A DNA stretch of 64,000 nt from Rhynchospora pubera. Taxonomy: Eukaryota > Streptophyta > Magnoliopsida > Poales > Cyperaceae. A model generated the notes under the pieces. That model was not told the DNA's origin. It was given only the letters and a program-made list of their open reading frames with translations, and did not search any database. The position numbers and the translations under genes were made by a program. Shown piece after piece: positions 12,901 through 22,425 of the stretch; the stretch's first letter is position 1; each line of letters opens with the position of its first letter. Where the stretch lies: positions 21,934,699-21,998,698 of the forward strand of contig CM051459.1 of assembly GCA_028095005.1 (NCBI GenBank), in the 5' to 3' direction.

Positions 12901-15697
12901 CCAGCGGGTCGCAGGTGTCATCCAGGCTGAGCACTGTTCCTGTTGAAGTTCTAAGCTGAACTGATACGGCCTGGCGGTCCGCCGCTGAGGCCTGCGGGCC
13001 GCTGGCATTCTGCCAGAGAGGTGGTTGAGGCTCTATTGCTTGCAGAATCTCATTGAAAATCCAGTCTGCCTCTTCCATCTCTTCACTGGTGTCGGAGATG
13101 AAGCTGATCACTCTCATAAGCTGCTCGAGTACTGTCTCCTCCACCATTTCGTCAAGTTCTTCTACCATGAAGATAGAGTCGTGTTGAGACGGCATCTTCA
13201 TCGCTTTGTCAATTTGGAACTCAACCTTCTCTTCGCCGATCGCTAAGGACATCCTGCCATTCTTCACATCTATCATGGCTCCAGCAGTGGCCAGGAAAGG
13301 TCGTCCAAGAATAATCGGCACCTCCAAGTCCTCTTCCATGTCTACAACAACAAAATCACAAGGGACATAAAGATTACCTACTTGTAGCGGTACATCTTCA
13401 ACGACCCCAAGCGGTAAGCGCACAGATCGATCAGCCAATTGTAGAGACATCCTGGTGTCTTGCAATTCCCCTACTCCAATTTTGTCGAAAATTGACTTTG
13501 GCATTAAGCTCACGCTTGCTCCCAAGTCACACAATGCCCTTCTAATGCTTGCCCTTCCTATCTTGCATGGAATGGCAAACTTCCCCGGATCTTGCATCTT
13601 TGGTGGCAGCTTGTTGAGTATCAAAGCGCTGCATTCTTCAGTCAAGGCCACCGTCTGGCATTCATCAATTTTCCTCTTATTGCTAAGTATATCTTTCAAA
13701 AACTTAGCATAAGTTGGCATTCGGGTCAAAGCGTCCGTGAATGGGATGGTAATGGAGAGTTGTTTCAGGACCTGCAAGAACTTACTGAACTCCTTGTTCT
13801 CTTTGGTTTTGGCTAGTCTCTGTGGGTAAGGCACATTGGGGCGCGGTGTTAATTGATGGATAGCTTCATCCTTATTTTGGTGCTTGGCTGGCTCAGGATC
13901 AGCGGGCCGCTGGTCAGTTGAGTGGGCCGCTGGTTCTGGGTCAACCAGCACGAATCCTCTGTCTTCTTCAGAAATCAATTTCATCTCAGGTTCAGCGGGC
14001 CGCTGGTCATTACTGCGGGTCGCTGATGCTGGGTCTGAAGCTGGCTCTTCAGGCATTTCAGGTCCATCATAATTTGTGCCGCTCCTGAGTGTGATGGCAT
14101 TAACGTCAGCCTTTGGATTAGGCTCTGGTTGACTGGGAAACATGCCAGTTTTGGTCATCACCCCATTTCCCGGCTGATGAATCACCGAGTTTTGCTTGAG
14201 CACCACTTGTTCCAAGAGTTCGCCTATCCTCGTAAGCTCGGTGTGAACCTTGTTGTTCCATATCCCTTGATCACGCATGAAGTTGTCAACCTGAATTCTA
14301 TGCGGAGATGGTTGATTTGGTTGATTTCCTCCTTTGTTCAAATGAACACCCGGATTGGCCGCGCCATTTGGGTTCGCGTATGAGAAGCCCGGATGATTGC
14401 GCCTATCCTTGTATCCAACGGGAGGGAAGTAAGACGGTCCATTGCCAATGGCATTGACTTCCTCTTCTACGGGCTCATTTTGTTGAAGACGAGGGCATTG
14501 GGGAGCCAAATGTCCCTCTTCATCGCAAAGTTGACACGAATGGACTTGAGCCACGGGGGTGGACTTCTTGTCATTCATTTTCTTCATCAAGGTCGTGAGT
14601 GCATCGATTTGAGATTGTAGATGAGTTGTCTTGTCTAGTTCTAGCATCCCACGAGGTTGGTGTTGAGTCCTTGTCGAGTAGTTTGTTTGTGCAAGAGCCA
14701 TCCTCTCAACCAAGTCAATTGCCGCTGCACTTCCCAAGTTTAAAAGCGATCCACCTGCAGTATTGTCCACATTTTGACGGGTTAGGTGAGTTAAGCCATC
14801 GTAAAAACAGCTAATCAATTTAGATTCCGATAGATCATGATGTGGACAAATCCTTTGCAACTCCTTAAATCTCTCCCATGCTTCCCCTAGGCTCTCATCA
14901 TTCTCTTGTCGGAAGTTATAGATCTTGCGAACAATTTGGACCGTCTTCTCCCTAGGGTAGAATTTGTCCAAGAAGGCCTTAGCTAGCTCATCCCAAGTCC
15001 CAAAGGGTCGGGACTTGAAACCTGCTAGCCAAGTCTTTGCTCGGCCTCGAAGAGTGAATGGAAAGAGGGTTAGGCGGATGGTGTCATCGCGCACTTGATC
15101 GAAATTGAGGAGAATGCAACATTGTAAAAAGTCCTCCAAGTGCAAGGTGGCGTCCTCATGCGTATCTCCCCCAAACATGTTTTGCTGGACCAGGTTTATT
15201 ATCCCTGGGTTGAATGCAAAGTCTCTTGCTCGCTGGGGGTTGGGTGGGTCAACTCCTAGACCGATATTGTTCGCGGCGGGTGCTCCAATCTCACGCAAGG
15301 GCCGATTACGTGCAGCAGTCTCCCTTGCTGTGAGCTCTTCACGAACCCTACGCTCCAGGTCGGCCAAGGGTATCTCGTTGTCACCCATGCTGTTGTCGTC
15401 GGAAAAGTCGGATTCTTCGGGTTTCGGGTCTTCAATCGTATCAGACCCAAAATCAGCGGGCCGCAGGATGATCTGGCGGTCCGCTGGCTGCTGGAATGTC
15501 TGTTCTGGATCACTCTTCGACCCTCCTCCTCGTCTCTGGTATACGAGAAGAGGTGGATGATTCGATGTGGTTGCAACAGACTTCTCTCTGCCCTCTGTCA
15601 CCTTTTTAGCGGCTCGCTGGGGTTGCCTGCGGGTCGCTGATGCTGTTTGTTGGTCAGGCAGAGAGACTCCTTCCTCGCAAAGCCTTGGTTTCCTCAC
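9923..15697 (-). CDS. Athila gag-pol polyprotein, uninterrupted (1924 aa)
   Basis: One open frame of 1924 codons carries the whole gag-pol order. It has a retrotransposon gag domain at about residues 150-320 and a zinc knuckle (CQLCDEEGHLAPQC) near 400. An aspartic protease with a DLGAS active-site motif lies near 725. The reverse transcriptase is at about 1050-1240 with FMDDFSVYG near 1195. RNase H follows, then an integrase with the HHCC zinc region near 1590 and a DDE core to about 1760. The absence of stops suggests it may still be translated. Between domains are insertions such as SDQRPAEPE, DQRPADPEPA and SPIPATRSL that are translations of the element-wide GC-rich motif. I infer that these are tolerated linkers. 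Confidence 0.9.
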   Translation of the reverse strand: MRKPRLCEEGVSLPDQQTASATRRQPQRAAKKVTEGREKSVATTSNHPPLLVYQRRGGGSKSDPEQTFQQPADRQIILRPADFGSDTIEDPKPEESDFSDDNSMGDNEIPLADLERRVREELTARETAARNRPLREIGAPAANNIGLGVDPPNPQRARDFAFNPGIINLVQQNMFGGDTHEDATLHLEDFLQCCILLNFDQVRDDTIRLTLFPFTLRGRAKTWLAGFKSRPFGTWDELAKAFLDKFYPREKTVQIVRKIYNFRQENDESLGEAWERFKELQRICPHHDLSESKLISCFYDGLTHLTRQNVDNTAGGSLLNLGSAAAIDLVERMALAQTNYSTRTQHQPRGMLELDKTTHLQSQIDALTTLMKKMNDKKSTPVAQVHSCQLCDEEGHLAPQCPRLQQNEPVEEEVNAIGNGPSYFPPVGYKDRRNHPGFSYANPNGAANPGVHLNKGGNQPNQPSPHRIQVDNFMRDQGIWNNKVHTELTRIGELLEQVVLKQNSVIHQPGNGVMTKTGMFPSQPEPNPKADVNAITLRSGTNYDGPEMPEEPASDPASATRSNDQRPAEPEMKLISEEDRGFVLVDPEPAAHSTDQRPADPEPAKHQNKDEAIHQLTPRPNVPYPQRLAKTKENKEFSKFLQVLKQLSITIPFTDALTRMPTYAKFLKDILSNKRKIDECQTVALTEECSALILNKLPPKMQDPGKFAIPCKIGRASIRRALCDLGASVSLMPKSIFDKIGVGELQDTRMSLQLADRSVRLPLGVVEDVPLQVGNLYVPCDFVVVDMEEDLEVPIILGRPFLATAGAMIDVKNGRMSLAIGEEKVEFQIDKAMKMPSQHDSIFMVEELDEMVEETVLEQLMRVISFISDTSEEMEEADWIFNEILQAIEPQPPLWQNASGPQASAADRQAVSVQLRTSTGTVLSLDDTCDPLGIPAVRSDQEPEPPKLELKQLPDSLRYEYLGPDQTYPVIVNAELDEEQTEKLLKELRAHRRAIGYSIDDLKGLDPKVCTHRILLEDGHKPSVEHQRRLNPNLREVVKKEVLKLLDAGIIYPISDSEWVSLVHVVPKKGGTTVMKTENDELIQTRVVTGWRMCIDYRKLNTATRKDHFPLPFVDQLLERLANHSYFCYLDGYSGFFQIPIHPSDQENTTFTCPYGTYAYRRMPFGLCNAPATFQRAMMAIFSDFIEKDMEIFMDDFSVYGTSFDHCLANLSKILKRCEEVNLVLNWEKCHFMVQDGVVLGHNVSSKGISVDKAKVEVIEKMKNPTCVKDVRSFLGHAGFYRRFIKDFSKIAKPLTNLTMKDVDFEFDSNCVDAFCRLKEALVTAPVLQPPDWNQPFELMCDASDYAVGAVLGQRKDKKPCVIYYASKVLDEAQINYTTTEKELLAVVFALDKFRPYLVGSKVVVYTDHSALKYLMSKKDAKPRLIRWVLLLQEFDLEIRDKKGTENSVADHLSRLRWDEPQPKPINESFPDEHLMAVSPIPATRSLTLRVDQMEATRQSDLRSTPTPATRWETLRLAKTGRPPWFADFANYLATGVLPPEQTYQQKKKFLSDVKFYFWEDPILWRLGVDGMFRRCVPHEEISDILAHCHSSSYGGHASHSKTATKILQAGFYWPSIFKDARAFVLTCDQCQRMGNISSRHEMPLNPILEVEVFDVWGIDFMGPFPSSYGFEYILVAVDYVSKWVEAVACKKADSEAVRKLFSKVIFPRFGVPKVVISDGGRHFINRQFENLLKKHGVNHRVATPYHPQTSGQVEISNREIKNILQKTVGRSRKDWALKLDDALWAYRTAYKTPIGMSPFKLIYGKACHLPVELEHKAYWATRAINFDYKEAGEKRVLELHELDEIRLNAYENARMYKERTKRWHDKRILRREFKEGDLVLLFNSRLKLFPGKLRSRWSGPFKVKKVYPFGAVEIWSEAHGSFK

Positions 15698-15846
15698 TCT
15701 AGGGATGCTTCCACTGTTGGTTTTCTTGTTTCCTCGTCCTCCTGCCAGTGTTCACACCTATATTTGAAGAAAACCAAAGATAGTGAAGAAGGGTAAAGAA
15801 ATCTAGTAAATTGAAGATAAAATTTAAACCTAATTATCGCTACCGC

Positions 15847-15863
15847 CCCCGGCAACGGCGCCA
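15847..15863 (-). promoter_or_regulatory. primer binding site, tRNA-Asp type (Athila)
   Basis: On the minus strand this reads TGGCGCCGTTGCCGGGG, seven bases inside the 5' LTR. It is complementary to the 3' end of plant tRNA-Asp, the primer known for Athila elements. Confidence 0.85.
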
Positions 15864-15870
15864 AAAAGCT

Positions 15871-17472
15871 TGATGGTGATTTTCTTGCTTTAGAATTATA
15901 CCCTATTTTACTCAAATTTGTATCGCAAGCGTACGATAATCGTCTAAGTATTTAGGGGTCGAACCACAAGGACGGATATTAGATAGCTAAGTTTCAATTT
16001 TACTTAATCTACTAAACTAGAGGGTTGCAAGATTGTTGAGTTTGGTGTCAAGATTAACAACTTAATGAAGTAAATATTAAATAAAACAGAATACAGTAAA
16101 GATGGATTAATTGGCTAATTAGGAGTTAGGGGCTTAAGGCATGCTAATTCTTTCAGTTTATTCCAGTCCTAGCGGCCCGCTGGCTTTCGTAGCGGCCCGC
16201 TAAAGTGGACTCAGGTCGCTTGACAGATCAGCTGGTCGCTGGCTACTTGGCGGGCATAGACCACCTCGCTGGTTCACTCAGCGGCCCGCTGGTGTCAAGC
16301 TGAGACTATTACTTAGTTGATTTAAATGCTGCTTTGTGTATAGAGTTGGGTTTTTGTTGAAGTGCTGCAAATCAAACTCTCGTTTTGTTTCTGGAATTCA
16401 ATTCAACTAACTTCAAATCTATCAAGTAGAACTAAACTTCAACTTTCGTTTCGTGGTCTAGTTTCTACGGGTTCATACCTTTCTAACCTATGAATTCTTA
16501 CGCTTTCGCTGTTAGAAAAGACTTATAACTCGCGTTAGTTAGCCTTGGTTTAATCTTTCGATTATAAACCTTCAAGTTAACACAATTGGTATTAATTTCT
16601 TAGAGAAGTTTGGACTTAACTATCTATCTAATCAAGCAAGGCCTATACTTGATGGATACAAGCAAACTAACCTAAGCAATTAATTCCAATCAGATAAGCA
16701 ATTAAAGAAAGGAAATAAAACACAACATGCAACTAAGAAATCAACTAAATAACAATATCAATTCATAAACTAAAGGTTCACTGCCATGGCCCCTAAAAAG
16801 GTATCTACTCGCGATAAAACATCAAACAGAACATCCAAGTATCAAAGAGAAAAGAAAACATAAGAAAGAAATAAAGTTACAACAGGAGAGCAACTTGATC
16901 CCTTCCTTTCTGTCTTCTGCTACTCGACAGCGGCCCGCAGATGTCTCTGGCGACCCGCTAGACCTGTGCAGAATCGTTCTCCCTTCACCCAGAAATATTT
17001 CCTCTAGTTTTGCCGACCCCTCTGTCTTCAACGCTTCTTCCTTATATAACATGCATTGGCGGTTATCTAATGGTGGAGGTCGTGCAAGTAGAGACTCTAA
17101 ATTTGGCTCAGACAGTTATGGAGAAGATAGCAAATCTGGCTGGCTATTTTTGTCTGTCGGTTAACATCTTCCAGCGGCCCGCTGCTGCATCTAGCGACCC
17201 GCTGAAGTCTCCTAAATCGCCAGACAAAATCTGCTACCCGCTGCCTCACTGTGGGTCGCTGGTGAGATCTGTGGGTCGCAGGTCTAGTCTGAAATCGCTC
17301 CAAATGTCGAGTCGAGTAGCCACATCGCGTAGATCCTATACAAAATGAAGCAACCATGGCAGTACCTAGCTTCTAACCTAAATTAACCATTAAACATTAG
17401 AGAAAAACACATAAAATCAAGAAATTAAGACCTATAAATGGTTGAATTATTAGGTATAAAAACCATTTATCA
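15871..17472 (-). repeat. 5' LTR of the Athila element
   Basis: It is 1602 bp, TG...CA on the plus strand. I count four differences from the 3' LTR: T/C in GATAATTGTC versus GATAATCGTC, CC/AT in GGCGGTTCCC versus GGCGGTTATC, and T/G in GAGTATCC versus GAGTAGCC. Confidence 0.95.
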
Positions 17473-17788
17473 CTTTCCAAGCAGAAGGATTACTTCCGCT
17501 TGATCTTGAGCATCGCTGGAATTCAGACTTGCACGTCAGTTTGGTTTTGCAGTTCACCAGTATCGTCTCTCTCCAGTGCACCCAACCTCTGGAGATTTTC
17601 TTCTGGTTTGCCCAAATCAAGGGGTCAGGAATGAAATTTGCAGCCTAGGTGTCATTTACCTGCAGAATGTTAGATTGGTCCTAACAAGGTGGACTGAGCG
17701 TGCTGGTACAGTTTATGAACCTCCTCTTTATCGTACCAGAATCAGAATTACTGGTCCCCCTCTTCATCTCTGGAATAGAAGTGCCATT

Positions 17789-19235
17789 TGTTGTACTAAA
17801 CGTCTCTAGGTTTGTCGATTGCAAAACAATATCATTTGGCATTTAACAATCTTCTTTGAGTTTTATAGGAAGAAGATTCAATTTATGAGGACTTGGATAA
17901 AAGCTTTGAGAAAGATCAAGATCAAGTCATTAGAGAGCTTATAGGCTAGTTTAGACTAGGATAGAAGGTATACTTTAGTCCTTGTTTATCCTCAAAATAG
18001 TCTAGATAGCGAAAAGCTCAATAAACCAGCAAAATCCTGTTTTCTGTGACCTAGCGTCGTACAACGCTATATAGAGTTACACAACGCCCGAACAGCTAAA
18101 TTCTTACTTTTGTGAATCAACGTTGCACAACGCTATATAGAGTTAGGCAACGCTGATTCACAACGTTGTACAACGCTAATCAGAGTTGTACAACGCTGCA
18201 GTTAAGAAACTTGGAAATTTTCCTGAGTACCATCGTGCAACGCCATATAGCGTTGCACAACGCCACAAAAATCCCAAGTTAGCTGTGCAAAGTCTCTGGA
18301 GACGTTAGCCAACGTCTTTCAGCGTTGGGTAACGCTAGCGTTGTGTGACGGCATATAGAGTTGTACAACGCTCTGTTGAATCTGTCAGAGTTGTTCCTTT
18401 TGTCTCCCTTTAGCGTTGTGTAACGCCATTCAGTGGCAAGCAACGCTCTGACAATTTCCAACGGAATTGTCGGAGCTTTCCTTTGGTTTTACACTCCTGC
18501 GTTGTGCGACGGCATATAGCGTTGCACAACGCTCTGACAGACCAACGGCTATATTAAAGAGCCGTTAGAATTTACAACGGTCATATTCCAGCGTTGTATA
18601 ACGCTATTCAGCGTTGTACAACGCTGGGGCCTGTTTTTGCTGGGGAACTGCTCATTTCGAGCCCTATATATATCCACCCCTTGTTCTCTCTCCAAAGAGA
18701 GTCTTGCCTTGCAAAATTAGACCAGAATTGAGCCTTTGAGCACAGGGATACTCTCCCACTTGAGCTTTTCATAGCTAGACCATCTTGAGAGATTTAGTAG
18801 CCTCAAACACCACCGCCCCGACATTGTCGCTAGGTGTAGGTTGGAATAGGTTGAGAGCTCTTCTCCTTTGAGGCCGTTGTGCCATTCGAGTTAGGCCGAT
18901 CCGCCTCGAGTGTCCTTGTGACGAGGTGATTCGGTTCGAAGTTGTAGTCCCGTTCTTGTTGGAATTGAACGGAGCGCGCCCTTTCGTGGTAGCGGAACTC
19001 CCGGAGACGTACGACTAAGGCTAGCTTCTTCTAGCGGGTCGGAACTCCGTAATCACATCGCGTGTTCAATTTCTCTCTCTCTTTCTCTCTTTATTATCTT
19101 GCATTGTGAATTGCTTGTGTGCTTGCTTGTAATCGGTACCAATTGAATTGTGTTAGGGTAGTTCATACCAAACCGGTCCAAAACCTTAAATCGCTTCCGC
19201 TAAACCTTGTTTTAGCCGCCTCCTTAGGGACAACA
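17789..19235 (+). repeat. 5' LTR of the Sirevirus-like element
   Basis: It is 1447 bp. It contains about 20 imperfect palindromes of the form GCGTTGTACAACGC. A TATA-like CCCTATATATATCC lies at 18661-18674, which is the likely promoter. The last 133 bp (from 19103) differ from the 3' LTR. Confidence 0.9.
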
Positions 19236-19238
19236 AAG

Positions 19239-19250
19239 TGGTATCAGAGC
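19239..19250 (+). promoter_or_regulatory. primer binding site, initiator tRNA-Met type (Sirevirus-like)
   Basis: TGGTATCAGAGC begins three bases after the 5' LTR. It is the standard Copia primer site complementary to initiator tRNA-Met. Confidence 0.9.
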
Positions 19251-19291
19251 GGGAACCTCGATTAAGCTATTCTTAATCTCGGTTTTCGATC

Positions 19292-20677
19292 ATGGCGGCT
19301 AGAATTGTAGAAAAACCGGGTAAATTGGACCATACTTGCACAAATTTCTCTATTTGGAAAAATGGTATGGTTGGCTACCTCAAAAGCATGGGTGTTTGGT
19401 ATATTGTGGCAAATGAATCTAGATTTAAACCAAATACTAACAAGCTTACCACCGAGGCCTTGAGGGAAAAGGAGGACAATGACTATGCAGTCAATGTCAT
19501 CCTAAGCTCGGTACATGAATCAATTGGTAGCACACTTGCTTGCGATTTTGATATAGCTAGGGACATATGGAGAGCCATCTTGAGTTGTTTCGAAGGAAAC
19601 CGAATGGGAGGAGTCCACACGCATTCGGAGCTCGATCCATGTACATCCGATTCGGACAACTACGAAGAACATGCATTCATTGCCAAAGAGATGGAATCCC
19701 CGATTCTTTCAAATCATTCCACTCCATCAACATCACCAAAGACATGCTCTCCTAAGGTATATCTTCCTCTCAATGAATCTCTTAGTAGTAGTGATAGTGA
19801 GAGTGATGATGAACCAACTTGTTCAACCAAATGTGTTGATTGTGATAGGTTGAACTCTATTCTTGATGCTACCCATGATGCCTTGGTTAGGAAAGCCGAT
19901 ACCATAGAAACTTTAAAAACCACGGTAGATGAGCTTACTTCTAAGATGGGTGAGTATGAGGCTAAAATTAAGGAGCTTGAAAAACAACTTGAAAAACAAC
20001 TTGAAAAACCGATTTTAGCTCAAGCTCCTAAAACGGATTTGAAAAACCTTTTCAAAGGTCAAAAGCCTCATGACAAGTCCGGTCTTGGTTACCAAAAGCC
20101 TTATCAAACCAAGAAAAAGAACTTGTCATACAAAAATGGGAAACATGTTGCACACAACACACAATTTCAAAAACCTAGGAATTCTCGTGGTCATGCACAT
20201 ATGTACCAAAGGAAACCTAAAAATACTAGAGTGCAAAACGAAAAGAATTTGCAAAATCAAGAAAAGAAGGTTTTTGTTCCAAAGGCGTCCAATAAAATTT
20301 ATTTTAGAGGACCCGATGGATGGTTTTATGAATTTAAAGAGCAACACTTTTCACAAAACCAAAAGGCTCAATCCAATGAGCATCAAAAGAATGTTTCCCA
20401 ACATTTCCAAAAGGATCGCAAAAAGGATTTTAATGCCTCATTCAATGATCCTAAGAAGAAGGCCGAATACCTTAGAGCCCATTACTATTCTCATTTTGTC
20501 AAGGGTTCTACCATGCCTAAGCCAACCAATGCATATTGCAACTATTGTTGTCAAAATGGTCATATCTCGTTGGAATGCAAACTTAGGAAACCAAATGGTG
20601 AGTCCAAAGTTAAATGGGTTCCAAAAGCTTGTACCTCTAGTGGTACAACTAGTGGTATGGTAACTAATGTGGCCTAA
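19292..20677 (+). CDS. Gag protein of the Sirevirus-like element (461 aa)
   Basis: The ORF starts 41 bases after the primer site and is uninterrupted for 461 codons. The N-terminus (NFSIWKNGMVGYLKSMGVW) is the Copia gag start. Residues about 205-250 form a Lys/Glu-rich coiled coil containing a duplicated EKQLEKQLEKP run. A CCHC zinc knuckle (CNYCCQNGHISLEC) lies near residue 413. Between the two, the usual gag core seems shortened: after DIWRAILSCFEGN the sequence jumps to a Ser/Asp-rich linker. I infer an internal deletion that stayed in frame. The product could package RNA only if that core is dispensable or supplied by a relative. Confidence 0.85.
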   Translation: MAARIVEKPGKLDHTCTNFSIWKNGMVGYLKSMGVWYIVANESRFKPNTNKLTTEALREKEDNDYAVNVILSSVHESIGSTLACDFDIARDIWRAILSCFEGNRMGGVHTHSELDPCTSDSDNYEEHAFIAKEMESPILSNHSTPSTSPKTCSPKVYLPLNESLSSSDSESDDEPTCSTKCVDCDRLNSILDATHDALVRKADTIETLKTTVDELTSKMGEYEAKIKELEKQLEKQLEKPILAQAPKTDLKNLFKGQKPHDKSGLGYQKPYQTKKKNLSYKNGKHVAHNTQFQKPRNSRGHAHMYQRKPKNTRVQNEKNLQNQEKKVFVPKASNKIYFRGPDGWFYEFKEQHFSQNQKAQSNEHQKNVSQHFQKDRKKDFNASFNDPKKKAEYLRAHYYSHFVKGSTMPKPTNAYCNYCCQNGHISLECKLRKPNGESKVKWVPKACTSSGTTSGMVTNVA

Positions 20678-20977
20678 ATACCAAGTTAACCCCCGGTCTT
20701 ATAAGCCAAATTTTTAGGGGGAGCCTCTTTATTTCTATCTTATTTTTGTTTGAGAGATTAACTTTGGTCACACTACTTTGTGTAGTGCTCTAAATTGGTT
20801 CTCCAATTCAATTTTTCCAAAATTAAGGGGGAGCCATAAATTTAGGGGGAGCTTGCTACAATTTTCACTTTTTGTCGATTTACAAAAAGGGGGAGAATTG
20901 TAGTAAAGCTTGTGAAATGCCAAAATTTAATCGCTTTACTAATGATATTGTTTTGCAAATCGTCAAAAGGGGGAGAT
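20678..20977 (+). promoter_or_regulatory. multiple polypurine tracts of the Sirevirus-like element
   Basis: The non-coding stretch before the 3' LTR has five AGGGGGAG-type purine tracts. Four are at about 20716, 20827, 20843 and 20888; the last is AAAAGGGGGAGAT at 20965-20977, abutting the LTR. Repeated tracts of this kind are a diagnostic Sirevirus feature. Confidence 0.8.
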
Positions 20978-22425
20978 TGTTGTACTAAACGTCTCTAGGT
21001 TTGTCGATTGCAAAACAATATCATTTGGCATTTAACAATCTTCTTTGAGTTTTATAGGAAGAAGATTCAATTTATGAGGACTTGGATAAAAGCTTTGAGA
21101 AAGATCAAGATCAAGTCATTAGAGAGCTTATAGGCTAGTTTATACTAGGATAGAAGGTATACTTTAGTCCTTGTTTATCCTCAAAATAGTCTAGATAGCG
21201 AAAAGCTCAATAAACCAGCAAAATCCTGTTTTCTGTGACCTAGCGTCGTACAACGCTATATAGAGTTACACAACGCCCGAACAGCTAAATTCTTACTTTT
21301 GTGAATCAACGTTGCACAACGCTATATAGAGTTAGGCAACGCTGATTCACAACGTTGTACAACGCTAATCAGAGTTGTACAACGCTGCAGTTAAGAAACT
21401 TGGAAATTTTCCTGAGTACCATCGTGCAACGCCATATAGCGTTGCACAACGCCACAAAAATCCCAAGTTAGCTGTGCAAAGTCTCTGGAGACGTTAGCCA
21501 ACGTCTTTCAGCGTTGGGTAACGCTAGCGTTGTGTGACGGCATATAGAGTTGTACAACGCTCTGTTGAATCTGTCAGAGTTGTTCCTTTTGTCTCCCTTT
21601 AGCGTTGTGTAACGCCATTCAGTGGCAAGCAACGCTCTGACAATTTCCAACGGAATTGTCGGAGCTTTCCTTTGGTTTTACACTCCTGCGTTGTGCGACG
21701 GCATATAGCGTTGCACAACGCTCTGACAGACCAACGGCTATATTAAAGAGCCGTTAGAATTTACAACGGTCATATTCCAGCGTTGTATAACGCTATTCAG
21801 CGTTGTACAACGCTGGGGCCTGTTTTTGCTGGGGAACTGCTCATTTCGAGCCCTATATATATCCACCCCTTGTTCTCTCTCCAAAGAGAGTCTTGCCTTG
21901 CAAAATTAGACCAGAATTGAGCCTTTGAGCACAGGGATACTCTCCCACTTGAGCTTTTCATAGCTAGACCATCTTGAGAGATTTAGTAGCCTCAAACACC
22001 ACCGCCCCGACATTGTCGCTAGGTGTAGGTTGGAATAGGTTGAGAGCTCTTCTCCTTTGAGGCCGTTGTGCCATTCGAGTTAGGCCGATCCGCCTCGAGT
22101 GTCCTTGTGACGAGGTGATTCGGTTCGAAGTTGTAGTCCCGTTCTTGTTGGAATTGAACGGAGCGCGCCCTTTCGTGGTAGCGGAACTCCCGGAGACGTA
22201 CGACTAAGGCTAGCTTCTTCTAGCGGGTCGGAACTCCGTAATCACATCGCGTGTTCAATTTCTCTCTCTCTTTCTCTCTTTATTATCTTGCTTGAATTGA
22301 ATTGCTTGTGCTTTGATTGTTTGTATTAGACCAAGTTTGAATTGAACCGAATATTGACCATACCGGTTTAGAAATTCGTTTTGTGCCTATTCACCCCCCC
22401 TCTAGGCCTAATTTTAGGGACAACA
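20978..22425 (+). repeat. 3' LTR of the Sirevirus-like element
   Basis: It is 1448 bp. It matches the 5' LTR up to about 22291 apart from one base (TTTATACT versus TTTAGACT). The last 134 bp differ and contain TTCACCCCCCCTCTAGGC, which I associate with normal Sirevirus LTR ends. Confidence 0.9.

Larger units (their letters stand above)
3978..17472 (-). mobile_element. Athila-lineage Ty3/gypsy LTR retrotransposon (13.5 kb)
   Basis: Two 1602-bp LTRs flank the element (3978-5579 and 15871-17472), and CTTTC is duplicated at 3973-3977 and 17473-17477. The coding strand is minus. Order in the sense direction is 5' LTR, tRNA-Asp-type primer site, gag-pol ORF, non-coding spacer, env-position ORF, long non-coding region, polypurine tract, 3' LTR. 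The DLGA-type protease, the FMDDFSVYG reverse transcriptase motif and the extra ORF after pol fit the Athila lineage. I count four base differences between the LTRs, so insertion was recent. A short GC-rich motif recurs dozens of times across the LTRs, spacers and coding region. Confidence 0.95.
17789..22425 (+). mobile_element. non-autonomous Sirevirus-like Copia element carrying only gag (TR-GAG type)
   Basis: LTRs at 17789-19235 and 20978-22425 begin TGTTGTAC and end GGGACAACA, with CCATT duplicated at 17784-17788 and 22426-22430. The primer site TGGTATCAGAGC and multiple AGGGGGAG tracts before the 3' LTR are hallmarks of Sireviruses. The only ORF is gag; protease, integrase and reverse transcriptase are absent, so it must rely on a helper element. 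The two LTRs are almost identical for about 1314 bp (I see one difference) but unrelated-looking in their last 133-134 bp, except for the terminal bases. Confidence 0.9.

Noticed and set aside
18036..18620. Regularly spaced palindromes that might suggest a CRISPR-like array.
   Set aside because: They are LTR palindromes of a retrotransposon in a plant genome; repeat lengths and spacers are irregular.
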